A stretch of 64,000 nucleotides of DNA. Origin: Ianthella basta (taxonomy: Eukaryota > Porifera > Demospongiae > Verongiida > Ianthellidae). The stretch is taken from the NCBI GenBank assembly GCA_964019415.1, contig OZ025881.1:3753121-3817120 (forward strand). The letters are read 5' to 3'. The position numbers and the translations under genes are program-made. This document shows, piece by piece, positions 23,525-36,700 of the stretch; positions within the stretch are counted from its first letter, which is position 1, and every line of letters begins with the position of its first letter. The notes under the pieces were generated by a model, which did no database searches, was not told where the DNA came from, and saw only the letters and a program-made list of their open reading frames with translations.

Positions 23525-26500
23525 AATGAAACTGCAAGTAAGTACAATGCGTACATGCCACGACATGTATTAAAGGCGACAGGTGGGTGGAGGTGACCTG
23601 ACACTGCCAAAATGTTCAGATGATAAACATGCACAGATATAGACAGGCCTCCAAAAGAAAAGAAAAACCAGTATTCAGACATGCAAATAGCTACCATCAG
23701 GCTAAAGTGAAATAGGTAAAGTGAGTTAAGCATGCAAGTTTTTGTGGTGTTCAGTTGTCTTCTCTCCAATTCCTCTTGCACCACCTTGAAATGATCCCAC
23801 CACAGCATGGCAGATGACCTCTCTTTCCAGTTCATTCTTTTGCTTTCAGGCTGGTACTCACAATCTTATACAATTGAGAGAAGTTTGGGGCGTGGATGAA
23901 GCCTCTCAAGTTGACTTCAACTGTGGTGAGGGTGGCTTTGAACCCATTCTTCCTGCAGCTCTCTAGCTATTCTGCGTACTTGGCCTGCTTCCTTTGTGCT
24001 GCATCTACAATTCCAGTCTTGAAAGGGATGGTGAGCTCTACCAAGTGGATAGAGGAGTCGTTGCAGATGACACTGTCTGTTCGCTCATCAGTCACAGTGA
24101 TGGCCTGTGTGAAGTTGTATGTATTGTTGGGAAGATCCACTGTGATCCTGCAGTCCTGGGCAGATGTGCAGACAGGAAGGAGTAGATGCAGCCCAGAACG
24201 CTGTCAGGCCTTTCATTGTACCGTCTCCTCTCCAGGGCCACTGTGCAGTTGTTGAGCACATGGAGGAGGGTTTGCTCCTTGCTACAGAGTTGGCACTGAG
24301 GAGAAGACTTCTTCTTCCACCGGAACAAGGTTGTTGGGACTTGGTCTCCTTCTCTGTCACCTGTATGGCAATGGCCCTAACCACAGGGTCAGTGGAGCAG
24401 ATGTGGCTGGCAGCCTTAGCTGCATGGAGCTTTTTGTACAGGGTGGTCATTGAAGGCAGGCCAAGTCCGCCATTGCACTTGGGGAGGAACAGGCGACTGG
24501 TGTCAGCTGGCTTGGCAAGTCCACTCCACATTTTGAGGAAGGCGGTTGCCAGTGGTTGGAGTTTAGTCTGAAGCCATGTGGAAGGGAAGTCTGAGACTGA
24601 CAGGTCCCAGGCAAGGCATGGGCATATGCCAACTTCGAACAGCTTCAGCTTCTGCTGTCGTGTGACCATGGTTGCATCCAGCTTTTGGAGTGGACCCATT
24701 AGTTTCTCGAGCAAGCTTGCTCTGGATTGCATGCTGGTGTTATGGAGAGACACAAGGGCTCCGAGAAAGTGAAAAGTAGAGTTACCAATGTATAAGACAA
24801 CCTAACCATTGAGCCTTAACTTGGGGTCAAAGGGTCTGCCGTTGGATGCTTGGATCGCCATGGACATGCACTTAGGCACATACTGTATGCCTTCATTCCA
24901 GAACTCTTCAGCCATGCTTCTGTGGAAGTGAGCATGGCCTTGCATGAGGCTGGCCCACTTGCGAGCAAGGAGGTGTCGGCAGCATACTGAAGCTGGTTGG
25001 ACTTGATGGATGATGAGCTGAGCTGGTACCCCGAGTCTGGGTGGCACTTGGTAATGGTGTCAATGAGAGTGTTCATCACTGTGTTCAACTCCTCTTTTTT
25101 GCATTGAGTTTTGGGGAGGCACTTACGAGTTTCCTGCATATGATCCCCCCCCCCCCCAAAAAAACAAGTATTTCGAGTTAAAAACTCGTGGGGCGCCAGG
25201 GCGCCCCTGAACCCCGAACTACTTGCTAGCAATTTTCCCATGTGCGTTCAGTAAATCAGATAGTTGGGGGTACAGTATTGTTGTCGACCTGAAAGATACA
25301 TTAAGACACACTAGACTGTTGGGTTTGCAAGAGTTTCAAGTCTCCAGAGCAGCCAGTCATATCCAGTGAAAGCATCCCTACCAAACTGTCAAATGTTTGC
25401 CTACTGCTTTTTGATCTATATGACATTCTGAATGAGCAATTGTTACTTTGTGCCTGGAGGAGGAGTGTGCTGGCTAAAAGGCTACCCTATGATGACTCTA
25501 TGAGCAAATCATGGCTATAATTATGTGTCATGACTCGCTGGTCTCCCATTATTGGCTTACGGGTCACTAGACTTCTGTTGTATTTAGGGCTGTACCTCGC
25601 AGAAAAACAGTGAAGTAAGCTTCCTACCACAATACTATTACTTAAACATGTTCTTTAAACACTTTGCGTTTTTTGGATACACGGCGAAATCTAAAGAGAA
25701 TGGTTTAGAGCCTAGCAAACAGAAAGCGTCAAGCGCGCGGCCATTTTACAATGTCCGTCAGTGATAATTGGAGCTGTATCTCGCAGAAGAGACGTTCCTT
25801 AGGCTTTTTATTAGTATCACTCTATTAACACATGTTTATGACCACATTTCATTCGATTCAAACACGACGAAATGTCATTAGAGAGGATTTAAAGCTTTGT
25901 AAAGAACGACGTGAGCGCCGCCATTTGCAAAATGACAGAAATATATATACGAACATGAAGCCATACGAAGACCTAAATCTGAAAACAATATAGGGGCGCC
26001 AAAGGCGCCCCAAAAACTACAAAGTAAGGAATCTTCAGAAAACAAGATAAGGTGTGGATGGTATTGTATCTCCATGTAAGCATGTAAATATGGCTGCCTT
26101 TATTTCTTTCACCATCCCTGCATCTTTCTGACAACATCAGATGCCATGGGTTAGCTCATACAACTCTTGCAATATTGACAAGGGTGTTTGGGGGGGGGAG
26201 GAGGAGGGTGCATTTGCCTCCCACTCCCACCCTTGGATAATATGTGTACAGATTATTTCCTTTCTGTAGGACACAGTCATCAAGAAGGGAAAGGTTGAGG
26301 AGCACATTAATGGATTTGGCCACTTCTTTAACAATCCTGAGTACAAGAAGCACACCTACCTTGCTATACCAGAGCAGCACGTGCTGAAAGAAGGAGACGG
26401 TATACCAGTTGATCTACATCCTGAGGCTATGAATACCAGCGGTACTTCTGAAATGACTAGTTCAGTATTAGCTGTTGCCACTGATATTGCTCTGGAGTCC

Positions 26501-29500
26501 AAACATTCCACCACTCAAGTTATTAAAGAGCAGGCGAAAGCTCTTCAGGAATCTGAAGAAAAGAAAGAGAAAGCTAGAAATGAGAAGCTGGCAAAAGAAT
26601 ATGGGATAACTCCTGATGAGTTCAAAGCCCAACAAGAACAGTACAGGAGGCTGGAGCAGCAGCAGTTAGAGAATGAACAGAGACGTGAAGTTTACCCAGT
26701 GACTATGAAGTCAGGGGCAACTGGTGATGACCAGCAGCACTTTGCCGGAGGTCAAGGTGGTGAAGTGATCCAGGAGTATCGCAGATCTCCTGGTGTCAAC
26801 AGACAACATCCCTCTTCCTTCCAGAGGCAAGCCACTGAGGAGCGACAGGCAGCTCAGGTTGTCCCTCTTCACCAGACACTGCACAACTTGGAAGTAGGCA
26901 CTGCAGTGGAGCTGGTAGATCCACCAGGATATGGTACAATTAGATGGATAGGGAAATTCCCTGGTGTGGATCACAACATTGCTGGTGTTGAAATGGTGAG
27001 CTGTGCAATTTATTGTTTGCAGTCAGTAACAATGTTTGTGCTAACTATGTAGTGATCTCATTTGATACTGAAGTACAATATAACTGTAGTTGTCTAGTAT
27101 TGACCAGCCTCACTAGACAGAAGCATGGCGGGGAGGTTAATCTACTTCAGGTTACAGTATCTAGCCCTGGCTTAATGCATTGTGTGTGTCCTTAACAGAC
27201 ACTAGCCGAGTGGTGCCATGCGCTATCCTGGGAGCTCCTCTTGGGTTGTTTGTGAACCGCACGTTTGTAGTCTAGCACAGATGCACTACTGCAGCCTTAC
27301 ACTTTATTGTATGTCCGTAGCTCCACCTTATACTCATCATGTTCCAATACCTTCCATGTGGCATGCTCGTTGTGTGGAGCACACATTCAACCAAGTAGTG
27401 ACGATCCACAATTAGCCTGATGGTGCATTCTTCTCTTTGAGCTAACCAGTTGATTTTCCTGCGGTGGACAATTTTTAGAATGCCACTTGGCAGAAAACAT
27501 ACTGTAATGCAATGAGCTAAGTCACTGCCTCCACATTTTCATTGTAAGTATTGAACAATTAACCAAAATGCATGGTACTGAGGCAGCAGCCTATTGTGGT
27601 GCTCCCCTAAAGCACTCTTACCATGGAGTGGTCAGCTCTGTGTCTGCTACTCTGCAATGTCTCTGAGTTGAAACCACTGCTGCAGATCAAAATTAGGAAA
27701 TACACTCAGCTAGGACTTTAAAGGATCAGTTCAACTAGCATAGATAGACTCACCCACTAATAGAATCTATCTAACTGGCTCTGAATGTGCCACCCTGACA
27801 GGACTAAGGAAAGGCTTTGTGCTTGACTTCACTGTCATTTACTTACCAGTAACCACATTCAGCAAGCAACTGTCTTTCCTTGGTCATGCAGGTCTATAGA
27901 GAATGTTTTGTGTGTAGCAGTTTAGTGTACTTACATATGCTGCATGCACTAATGGTTCGTGCACAAGCATTGTGCACTCGTCCCATTAGTGTGTGTAGCT
28001 ACATCAGAGTCCATCAGCCATTTCTGTAGCTACTCTCGAACTGCATGTGCATTCTGTTGCAGGAAGAAAAGGTGGATGGGAGTGGAGATGGCTCGTGGAA
28101 GGGTGTGCGGTACTTCAGTTGTAAAGATGGACATGCAGTGTTCATAGTACACAACATGTTGAAGCCAGACAGACGGCAGAAAAAACGTTCATTGGTGGGA
28201 CGTGGTAGGTTTAGTGTACATTCACTCACTTATGCTACATTATGTAGGGCTTCAGGGTGTTTCACATGCACAACGTCCTGTGAAATGTCCTGCATTCAGT
28301 TGTTGATTAATCTGCTACGTATTGCCCACAAATTATTTGCCTACATGGTGGGATTAGTGGTGGGATTTTAAATTTGGTAGTTTGGCAGATTTCAGAAATT
28401 CCACCAAATTTAATCCCTCCCCAATATACTCTGGCTTTGTACAAAGTATGGTGTGTATAGATTATAGCTATAGTCTAGTCAGGTCTGGATTTGGGGAGCA
28501 GAAGGGGCTTTCACCCACACCCTTGAAAATTTGGCAAGCCATGTGCTAACATAGCACTGCCCCCCCGTGTCTTGGATGCTCAGTTTCATCCCCCCTTAGT
28601 GAATTTGCTAAATTAAACCTGCTAGGGTAGGTCAACTCTTTTACAGCCAGTCAACAGGTACATTTGCCATTGATATGGACCTGAGTATCTGCAAAGGAAA
28701 AGAGTTGTGTTTCAGTCTCTCTGAGGAGACAGAACAGGTGGACAAACACGTGTTGTATACAGGCAAGCTCTTGTGTGTTTGTTCAGGACCCAAATTAAGG
28801 CTGTAAAAAAGCTCAGAGTGACTCATGGCACCTACCGTGGCTGCACCTCTGACAAGAGAGCTAAGATATTAAGTTACACTGCTGAAACAGCAAGAAACCA
28901 AAGCCAACGGCTCTCCATTGTTGGTATTTTCTGTGACATCATCAATGTTTAGGACTTGAATCTGCCAAAATTGGAACTGCCAATAGCCTTTTGGCAAATC
29001 CACCAAATTGTCCACCTGACAACATTTCCCGCTATACGGTAGTTCTTAAGAAGGGATATTTCCACAAATTAATTGTATCTGTTCCAAAGATTTTTGAAAT
29101 ATTGTCAATGACAATTTCCCACTATACAGTAGTCCTCTTGTTCTTTCAGTTCCCAGTGCTGTGCAGCATGTAGTGAAAGGCTTCTTATTTTCCTTTTGTT
29201 GTCTGTTTCCATAGAGCCTATAGTGCAACCTGTTTGCTCCTGTGACTGCCAGCTTGTAAAGGACCAAATGATGGAAGTTAACGCAAAGATCCATTACCAT
29301 GATGAACAGATTGCAACAGTCAAGGGGCAGGTTGCCCGTTTCCATAATGATAGTGTCAGGGAGATTGATGTACAGATCAGTGAACACAAAAGGCAGGTTG
29401 GAGAAGAGATTACAACAATCAAGGGGCAAGTTGTAGGCTGTGAAGAGGCTCTAGAGACAAAGGACCAACAGATTGATAAGCTCCAAGAAGCTGTTCAGGC

Positions 29501-30368
29501 AAAGGACCAACAGATTGAAGAGCTCCAACGAATGTTTGCTGGCCTCAGAGGTGAATTCACTACTAGACTCTCTGCCATGGAGACACAACTGAAGGATCTT
29601 CAGCCACCATGGGCCATTCCTGAAGCTCAGCTTGAAGTGACCACAACTGTACTGGGAAAGGGAGCATATGGGGAGGTGCGAGTGGGGGTCTACCATGGTG
29701 ACCGAGTGGCAGTGAAGAGGCTACACAATGTCATTGCAAGTGAATACTATCACAAGATGATCCAGAGGGAGATGGGGATTGCTGCACGCCTGAGACACCC
29801 CAAGCTTGTCCTCTTCATTGGTGCTGTCACCACAGGCAACCTCACCATAGTAACGGAGCTGATGGAGACCAGTCTTCGCTCTGAACTGGAACATGGCCGC
29901 CTCAAAGAAGCCCACCTTCTCCCCATCAGCCGTGACATAGCCTGTGCCCTCTGCTACCTCCACTCCCTCCCTGAGCCCATCATCCACCGTGATGTCAGCA
30001 GTGCCAATGTGTTACTCAACTCCAGACAGGGAGGCTGGACTGCTAAACTGGGTGACTATGGCTCAGCCAACTTTCAGGCCAAGCTGCAGACGGTGGGCCC
30101 TGGCTGTCCTGTGTATGCTGCCCCTGAAGCAGACAAACCTAAGGAGCAAGGACCCAAGATGGATGTGTACAGCTATGGTGTGCTCCTATTGGAGATGTGC
30201 TCTGGCACTCTCCCTGACCCTCGTGACCTCCCAGCCATCCAGCAAGCAGTGCACACCTGGAGACCACCAAGGTATCAGCTGGGAGTGCTGGCCTGTCAGT
30301 GCACTCACCAGAGCAGTGACAGGAGGCCTCACATGAGGGCAGTGGTCACACAGCTCGATGGAATGTGA
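17554..30368 (+). CDS. CYLD-like triple CAP-Gly, coiled-coil and TKL kinase protein, copy 1
   Basis: Coding exons 17554-18027, 18797-19138, 26270-26995, 28063-28204 and 29215-30368 join in phase to 945 aa. Residues 1-108 resemble the leader of CYLD. CAP-Gly 1 is about 109-192 (CDG in place of the usual NDG), CAP-Gly 2 about 232-320 (degenerate) and CAP-Gly 3 about 479-555 (GTIRWIGKFPG, GDGSWKGVRYFSC), the last closest to CYLD CAP-Gly 3. A charged helical linker (about 345-395) and a heptad coiled coil (about 575-690) follow. The kinase (701-945) has GKGAYGEV, VAVK (K729), HRDVSSANVLL (D821), DYG (D842) and an APE-like AAPEA, so it should be catalytically competent. CYLD is a deubiquitinase that acts on NF-kB and RIPK signalling; here no USP domain is seen. 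CAP-Gly domains bind microtubule ends or proline-rich partners, so a microtubule- or ubiquitin-pathway-linked kinase is inferred. Start: first ATG after the acceptor at 17547, conserved in copies 0 and 2. Intron 2 (7.1 kb) holds transposons. Confidence 0.85.
19139..20970. other. Intron 2 of kinase copy 1, first part
   Basis: Intronic, no recognised gene. The open frame at 20255-20458 has no identifiable domain. Confidence 0.5.
20978..21237. repeat. Foldback MITE in intron
   Basis: Left arm 20978-21070 and right arm about 21150-21237 are reverse complements (GTGAGTGTAATCACAGCAGGCAT in the left, its complement in the right) with a spacer of about 80 bp. Family not recognised. Confidence 0.7.
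21600..22985 (-). mobile_element. Penelope-like element, broken, second family
   Basis: Minus-strand fragments show an RT block (GSPLSPIIANLYME, YVDDTFVIW) near 22560-22936, a linker and a GIY-YIG endonuclease block (VVYQIPCNNCDYVYTGES) near 22024-22260. It ends with a hammerhead-like motif at 21603-21636. Compared with the 13185 element it is a different subfamily and older. It is 5'-truncated and carries several breaks. It lies inside intron 2 of kinase copy 1, opposite to the gene. Confidence 0.85.
21603..21636 (-). ncRNA. Degenerate hammerhead-like motif
   Basis: On the minus strand TTGACAA, an ACC..GGT-type stem with a TTCG loop, then GAAACGTCCTGC. The first core box departs from CUGANGA, so cleavage activity is doubtful. 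Confidence 0.5.
23434..23520. repeat. (CT)n microsatellite
   Basis: More than 40 CT units in intron 2 of kinase copy 1, downstream of the 3' end of the minus-strand LINE. It may derive from the LINE tail, but this is not certain. Confidence 0.9.
23880..25110 (-). mobile_element. LINE with restriction-like endonuclease signature, 5'-truncated
   Basis: On the minus strand, reading downstream from 25110: an RT block around YAADTSLLASG (the YADD box altered to AAD), the RT thumb region, a C-x2-C-x7-H-x4-C knuckle (CQLCSKEQTLLHVLNNC, near 24240-24300) and then RTDSVIC...VELTIPF...RKQAKYAE (near 23960-24080), which resembles the RPD...ELT...K catalytic core of the endonuclease of R2/NeSL/CRE-type LINEs. 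The reading frame changes several times and at least one stop falls after KYAE, so it is a dead copy in intron 2 of kinase copy 1. Confidence 0.75.
25180..25995. repeat. Tandem pair of about 180-bp units with GGGGCGCC hairpins
   Basis: Two diverged direct units, 25585-25765 and 25769-25940, share a GAGCTGTATCTCGCAGAA-like start and an AAGCGTCAAGCGCGCGGCCATTT-type end. Hairpins of the form GGGGCGCC-NNN-GGCGCCCC lie on both sides (about 25190-25207 and 25993-26010). Possibly the body and ends of one non-autonomous element. Confidence 0.6.
28284..28345 (+). repeat. Solo fragment of the hammerhead-bearing repeat
   Basis: A stretch of about 60 bp beginning TGTCCTGCATTCAGTTGTTG matches the outer flank of the palindromes at 47440-47720 and 50728-50935, without the ribozyme core. 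It lies in intron 4 of kinase copy 1. Confidence 0.7.
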
Positions 30369-30960
30369 CTTACTTCAGAGTGATTCACATAGCTGCCGCT
30401 GACTCTGTGGTTGTGGTATGTAATAGCTTTAGTACACTTTATACAGTAGTAGTTTTGTACTGATTTTCTTGTCTTAACATTCAGGATGCATCACATGGAG
30501 TTTGTTAATGCTTTTCTGCATTTGGCATTTCATGCCAGTTAGCAGTGCAACTGTACTTTATTAGAACACATTAGTTTTTAGATATAATGCCAATAGTTAC
30601 TTTGATGATTCTGTGTTTACAATAATTCATATCAGATGATAGTTTTACTTTCTTTCTGTACATGTATACAGTTAGTTGCATAGTTAGTTGTATTGTGCGT
30701 GCAGTACACACATTGTTTGTGCATGCACCTGTACACTTTGTTTATAATAATTGTAATTTTATAATTTGTTATAATGAGCTGTCAGTTATGAAAATTATAG
30801 ATTTATCCACAATGTGTCTGACTAGCTCCCAAGGCAAACATGCCCCCTGCACCATATTGCATACAGTGAATGTCTTGAATATCACCCCAATGCATTATTA
30901 TACAGTAGCTGTATAGCCCTGCACATATGTAATTTACTCTAGACACTCTCCCCGTCCCAT
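30369..30960. other. 3' flank of kinase copy 1, no gene seen
   Basis: AT-rich, with several AATAAA-like stretches typical of a 3' UTR and spacer. Partly similar to the flank after copy 2 (55440-55620). Confidence 0.6.
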
Positions 30961-31112
30961 ACTAATTTACCCTAGACATCTTATACGTAACCTTGTTACT
31001 GGTATTACTTCCTTCCAGGCAGCTAGGAGCTGCATGCATGGGTGGGTGGGGGGAGGGGGGGATCGAAGGGCTTAATTGAACCCACCTTCTGAAGCCCAGT
31101 CCCATTATGTAA

Positions 31113-33731
31113 TTACAGTAAGATTGATAGAGTGGATCATGGAGCCAAAATGCAAGCTGCTGCCGTCCCTGCCAGGTGAAGTCATCCTGACATATACATA
31201 CATAAACATTCACACCACACTTGGAATTGTTAATTGTTTCTCCTTGCAACATGTGCTGCAGATGCAAGGAGGAGGGAAAGGAGAAGAGGAAGCTTTAAGA
31301 CCAAGTGAGACTGACCCACAGAGCAAGTAGAACATGTGGGCCCAGCTAGTGCATAAACTGACAGGCTATAAGATTATATGCAAACATTTGAATGCTCACG
31401 CATGCCACCATAACCCTTTGACATGATGCTACTGCACATTAAGTTCCATGCACTCTCACGTATATACTGCTAACGCATACACTGTATTCTAGTGGCTGAT
31501 GGTGAATGGAAGGAATGTTCATACAACAAGCAAAGTGAAAGGTCTTATGCAGCTCATGCAGTGCACTGCACACACACCTCCATTCAGATCTGCAAGCATC
31601 TTCAATTAGCGCAATTCCATGTTGCAGGTAATCACTAGCATGTTCTGCATGAAGATGTGCTGAAGACCCCAACAAAGCACTTGGTACGTATGTGTGCACT
31701 TCTTACAATTTAAAGCCATGTCCATACCTCTCAAATGTATACAAGTGAACTTGACTGAAGGTTTGTAATATGTACATTTGGTAGGTACTGCAACTCGATC
31801 CTGCAACAGGAATGGTACATGGGAAATGCCAGACCTGTCTCAATGTGAAACAGTGGCATTCAGAGATGTCAGGATTGGTAGAAGCCCATGAATTGTTTCT
31901 GCATGTAACAGGCAGTACTATGTGTATGTACGTAGGTATTAATGCAGCTGTGTTACTTTCGCAGTAGTACTGCAATCGTACACAATCTCTGCTGCAGATG
32001 GAGCAAATCCTTTCTTCTGTCCGAAATGACCCCATGCACAAGGCAGGTCGTATGGTGATCTTGCCGGAAGAGCTGGTGACCATGTTGGAAGAGACAGCTA
32101 GCACTTTGGTAGAAGAGACCGGTGCGCAGGACCTAGAGGACCACAGAGAGACCTACCACAAGACCTCAACACAACAGTGACAGTTCTTGATGCATTCGCC
32201 AGGTACGTACAGTATAGTGCATTCTTTAGCTTCTTATCTGTTATTTACTTATATATATAATTACAGTCATGTGCATACTGTATTCGCTATTAGAGTGAAA
32301 CCTGTGTAGAAATGCTGCTGTACAAGGCAGCCACCTCTTTTAATCTGCCAGCCTCCCTGTACACAGATTACAGAGCATTTTACTAACTTGTTGTAGCCAC
32401 CTTTCAGTAAAGCTCATTTATAGCTGACCCATACAGAAGTCAGCTTTCTCTGTAGTTTTGTGATGTTTACTATGTAGGGTGACAACATGTGTTGAATGCC
32501 ATTACATTTACTCACCTCTCCTTTATTAACCTCGCAACATCTTATTCAAGCATCTCAGAAGAATCTGACTTACTAAGCTGACCCAGCTTCAACAGACCAG
32601 TAAGATACTGAATTTGACCATCTGATGTTTCTCTGCTTTCCTAATGAGCACATTACACGTACCTTAATATTATATTTGTTCCTGCAGTCTATGTTCCTGA
32701 TTGCAAGTAATGTACTTGAAGATAGACAGCGCCTATCGTGGGGAAATCTCTCACACAATGTAAGCAGGTTGTTTCGGTATTCTCTGTGACATGTACACAC
32801 CTCTTGTCTAAGCAGCCCTGGGTAATGCATTGTTGATTATAATTTCTACTGTACAGACCAACTACAGTTCCCCCTCCACCCTCCTGAGGAGCATGGAAAG
32901 GCTGTCTTTGGCACTAGCAATAAATGTAATTGGAGCGGATGAAGAAATGCTCAACTTCACAAACATCGGTATGTGAGTGTGTGGTTGCCTCTGCTGGTGG
33001 TGACTGCACTGAAATGTATCTCCACTCTTGCTGTATATTGTAACATAATTGTACAGTCAAGTTAGGAGTTTCTACATCATCACCTTCATTGTAGTTTAGG
33101 ATGACATTTTTTGTAATTTAGGATTGTAGTATCTTTCACTGACAGATGTGCAAGCCATGCAGATGACTACCAACACCAGTGAGGGACTGGCAATACCAGT
33201 GGACATGAAGAGGTCAAGTGTATACTTACCCAGAGACCTCATTGCTGAGCGAAGTCAACAATCAGGTCAGCTATCTGTGGCATCACACTGGTGCAGGCTA
33301 TGGTGCTGTTCACACTACTGTACATGAGCCTCTTGTACATTAGGAATGCAAGTTCCAGTTGCAATCACTGTGTTGAGGAACTTGAGTCAGTATCTTCCAA
33401 ATCAGTTCAGTAACCAGACGTGAGTGCAGTACTTCTGCAAACAGTCATTATTAGATGTGTTGTACCTTGCTGTACAAACTACATGTCTTGTCTCACATGC
33501 CGTTCATGCCTGCTGCTTTCCCTACCACAAAACTGCAAGAACACCTGTCACACAAGACTACTGCATAACCTTGATCACAGAATTTTATTGTTGCTATGTT
33601 CTCTTCCATCTCAGGGCTTTATCCCTGATGATCTCTGCCCAAGTGGGCAACACACAGGGCTTCTCACCAGCTCTGGAGCAAACTCCAGCAAACATTACCT
33701 TCAACATTACATTGGTATGTGCTTCATGACT

Positions 33732-33786
<55 letters not shown>

Positions 33787-36700
33787 TGGCCTTTGGAATC
33801 AAATGTGCTACCACCATAGAAGATGTGCGAAGAGACAGCTCCAATGTGTGTTTACTATGACCTCAACAGCACGTAAGTTCTATCTGTAACTAACACTTCA
33901 GAATTAGCTGTATTGAAGAATGTACTTACATATTGTGTATATGTAATGCCCTGTGTATAACATTTGCATAATGCCCGATCTCATTCTCACTCACCGTCAA
34001 CCTACTGTACATATATATATTATACACTTATCAACTCTAAAACACAGTGATTGGTCAATGGATGGTGTGACCACAGAACAGACCAGTACCAGTGAGATTG
34101 TATGTGCAACCAACCACCTGACCAGCTTTGCTATTCTCGTGTCAACACAGCGAGTGAGTCTCACAGCATTCAGTGCACCTGTGCATTATTGCTGCACTGC
34201 TGTCCATGTGTGTTCACAGTCTGCTTACATATTTACATAGTCCAAAAGCTGCGTATGAAGCAATGCCAAATATGGTCTTAGCATTGCTTCCTATGTTGGC
34301 TGTGCCCTGTCCTTTGTCTGCTTGACTCTCAGTATCATCTTCTTCCTCTCCATGGGGTGAGCTGTGTCTGTGTAGGAAGATAGCCTACTGAGTGTATGTG
34401 TCTGCACTTATGAACAAGGGATATATGAAGCACAAACTGTATGTGTGGGTTGACATTCACAGGAGGGACCTTGTGCAGATTGACCGAGGCAAGAACTATG
34501 TCAACTTTGTCCACTTGAACTTGTGCATTGCACTGGCCAGTGGACTGCTCGTCTTCATGGCAGGCATTCAGGGAGGAGCAGGGTCCACAGTGAGTTGTGT
34601 AGTTGGACAGACTGACATTGTGTGACTCCTACCTTGTACTCAACCACAGTAATGCATGTGTGCATGTGGTTTCCAGCTAGAACCGTGTGGTTGAATTATA
34701 TGTACATATCAGAGTATTGCAAGTCATTGTATATCCTTCATGTTTATACACCATCTATTAGGTTGGCTGCACCATTGTCTCTGTCCTCCTGCACTACCTC
34801 TTCCTGGCAGCCTTCTCCTGGATGCTGTGTGAGGGAGTGGTATTGTACAACCTTCTCATCAAGGTCTTCCCCAGTTTCATCAGTAGTCGGCGGTGGCTCT
34901 TAATCTACTCCAGCATTGGGTGGGGTGAGTGTGTGCGTAGAGATAATGTGCACACATACAATACGTGTAGGCAATTGCCTATACAGGTGTGCATTTTCAT
35001 ACAGGTGAGGTTGTATTCCCTCATACATGTTTGACATATTATGTATTAACTGCTCATTGTTATTATTAGCATTGTAATACATATGAACACACTATGAAAG
35101 CATGTAGGTATCCTTATGCACTTTCTGTCATACATGATGCACACTCCACCCTCCCTTTGCAATGGTGACAGGTTTCCCTCTGCCAGTGGTGCTCATCTCC
35201 CTGATTGCTGTTGTGGCCCAGACTCAGAATTACTACCGGCAGTATTCCACTCCACAAGACCCCACTACCTGCCACATCACCACATACACAGCGTGAGTCA
35301 ATGAAAAATGCAAAAACTAACATTAGAACTGTGGATGTGCACATTAGATACTGATAATGCAGTGTCACATACATACATTTATCTCATTGTTTCATGCAGC
35401 TGCTGGTTGCCTGTTGAGAGAGGAGTGATTGCAGCTTTCCTCATACCCATGATTATCATTCTGCTGGTATGTAAATATGTTCACAGTCTCACTTCATTTA
35501 AGGTGTAGGCCACATCTCTGAGTACTCATAGATCATGCTGTAATACTTCATAGAAGCATTCAAAGCATCCACTTTGCTTTGCTTCAGTGCTACGTAGATC
35601 TGAGATGACAAACTTACATGTTTATGTTGAGCACTGTTGCTGTTAGAGACTGAGATATAATAAATCCTATAATCACTAGATATCATCCCACATCACTATT
35701 GGTAGTGTCTGTCAGTGAGGCTGGGGCTTACTCTGTACGTACATAGCATACCTTTGCTTAATGACTGCCTTCAACATGATATCATCTTAATGAATTGCAG
35801 ACTACATGACATGGTGATCACTCCTTTAGCCTGTTGACTAGTTGTATGAGTAGTAGCAGTAGCATCCAGTGTGACACCATGCACTCCTTCCTAACTAAAC
35901 CAGTAGTGTAGTCTCATTAGCTGCATGACCACACACACTCTGTCCATGGTTGCAGATCAACGCAGTCCTACTTGTGGTGGTGGTCAATAGCCTGTGGCAT
36001 CATTGGAAGAGGCAACAGTCAATTATAAAACCAGGACAGTCCAGCCAATCAAATAACAGAAGTACTGCCATGTAAGTCAACATGGTATTCATGTGGAACA
36101 ACAGTGAAAGTTACATTCTTTGCAGAAATGATGTATTCCCATAAATGAACGCACGGTACAGAGGGCAATCTGATATCTGTGATGTATACATAACTCAGAG
36201 GGTGTCTGTTGTTAGGTCAACCAGTCATAGTAATTTTGTTGTCATTGGTCCCATTGCATCACATCACTCCTGTTCACCCTCCACTGCACATCTGAGTGCA
36301 GCAAACTACTCAAGGCCATCCTCTTTCTGATGCCTCTGATGGGCTTCACCTGGGTCATTGGGCTGTTTGCTGTGGACCAGAACAGTGCAGTTTTTGCGTG
36401 GCTGTTCCTTATCTTCAACTCCCTTCAGGTTGGTGTATTCTGGATAGGAAAGCAGTATTGTAAAGTAAGATGACACTACGGTGTGTTGCATGTCCAGTTG
36501 ACGGCTGGCACAATGTCTTTGGTGCAAAGCAGGACGCTACTTCACAACTGAGTAGTGGTGTACTGTAGCCATTGCATAATATGGCTATGGATGAATATGT
36601 ACTCGGCATGCATGTTGAAATTACAGTGTACATAATATGATCAAAAGAAATGACTGCAGTGTTTCATTGTTGTAGGGTGTGTTCTTCTTCATATTTTATG

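Noticed and set aside
23387-23835. Open frame of repeated Arg-Glu or Leu-Ser
   Set aside because: A product of the CT microsatellite.
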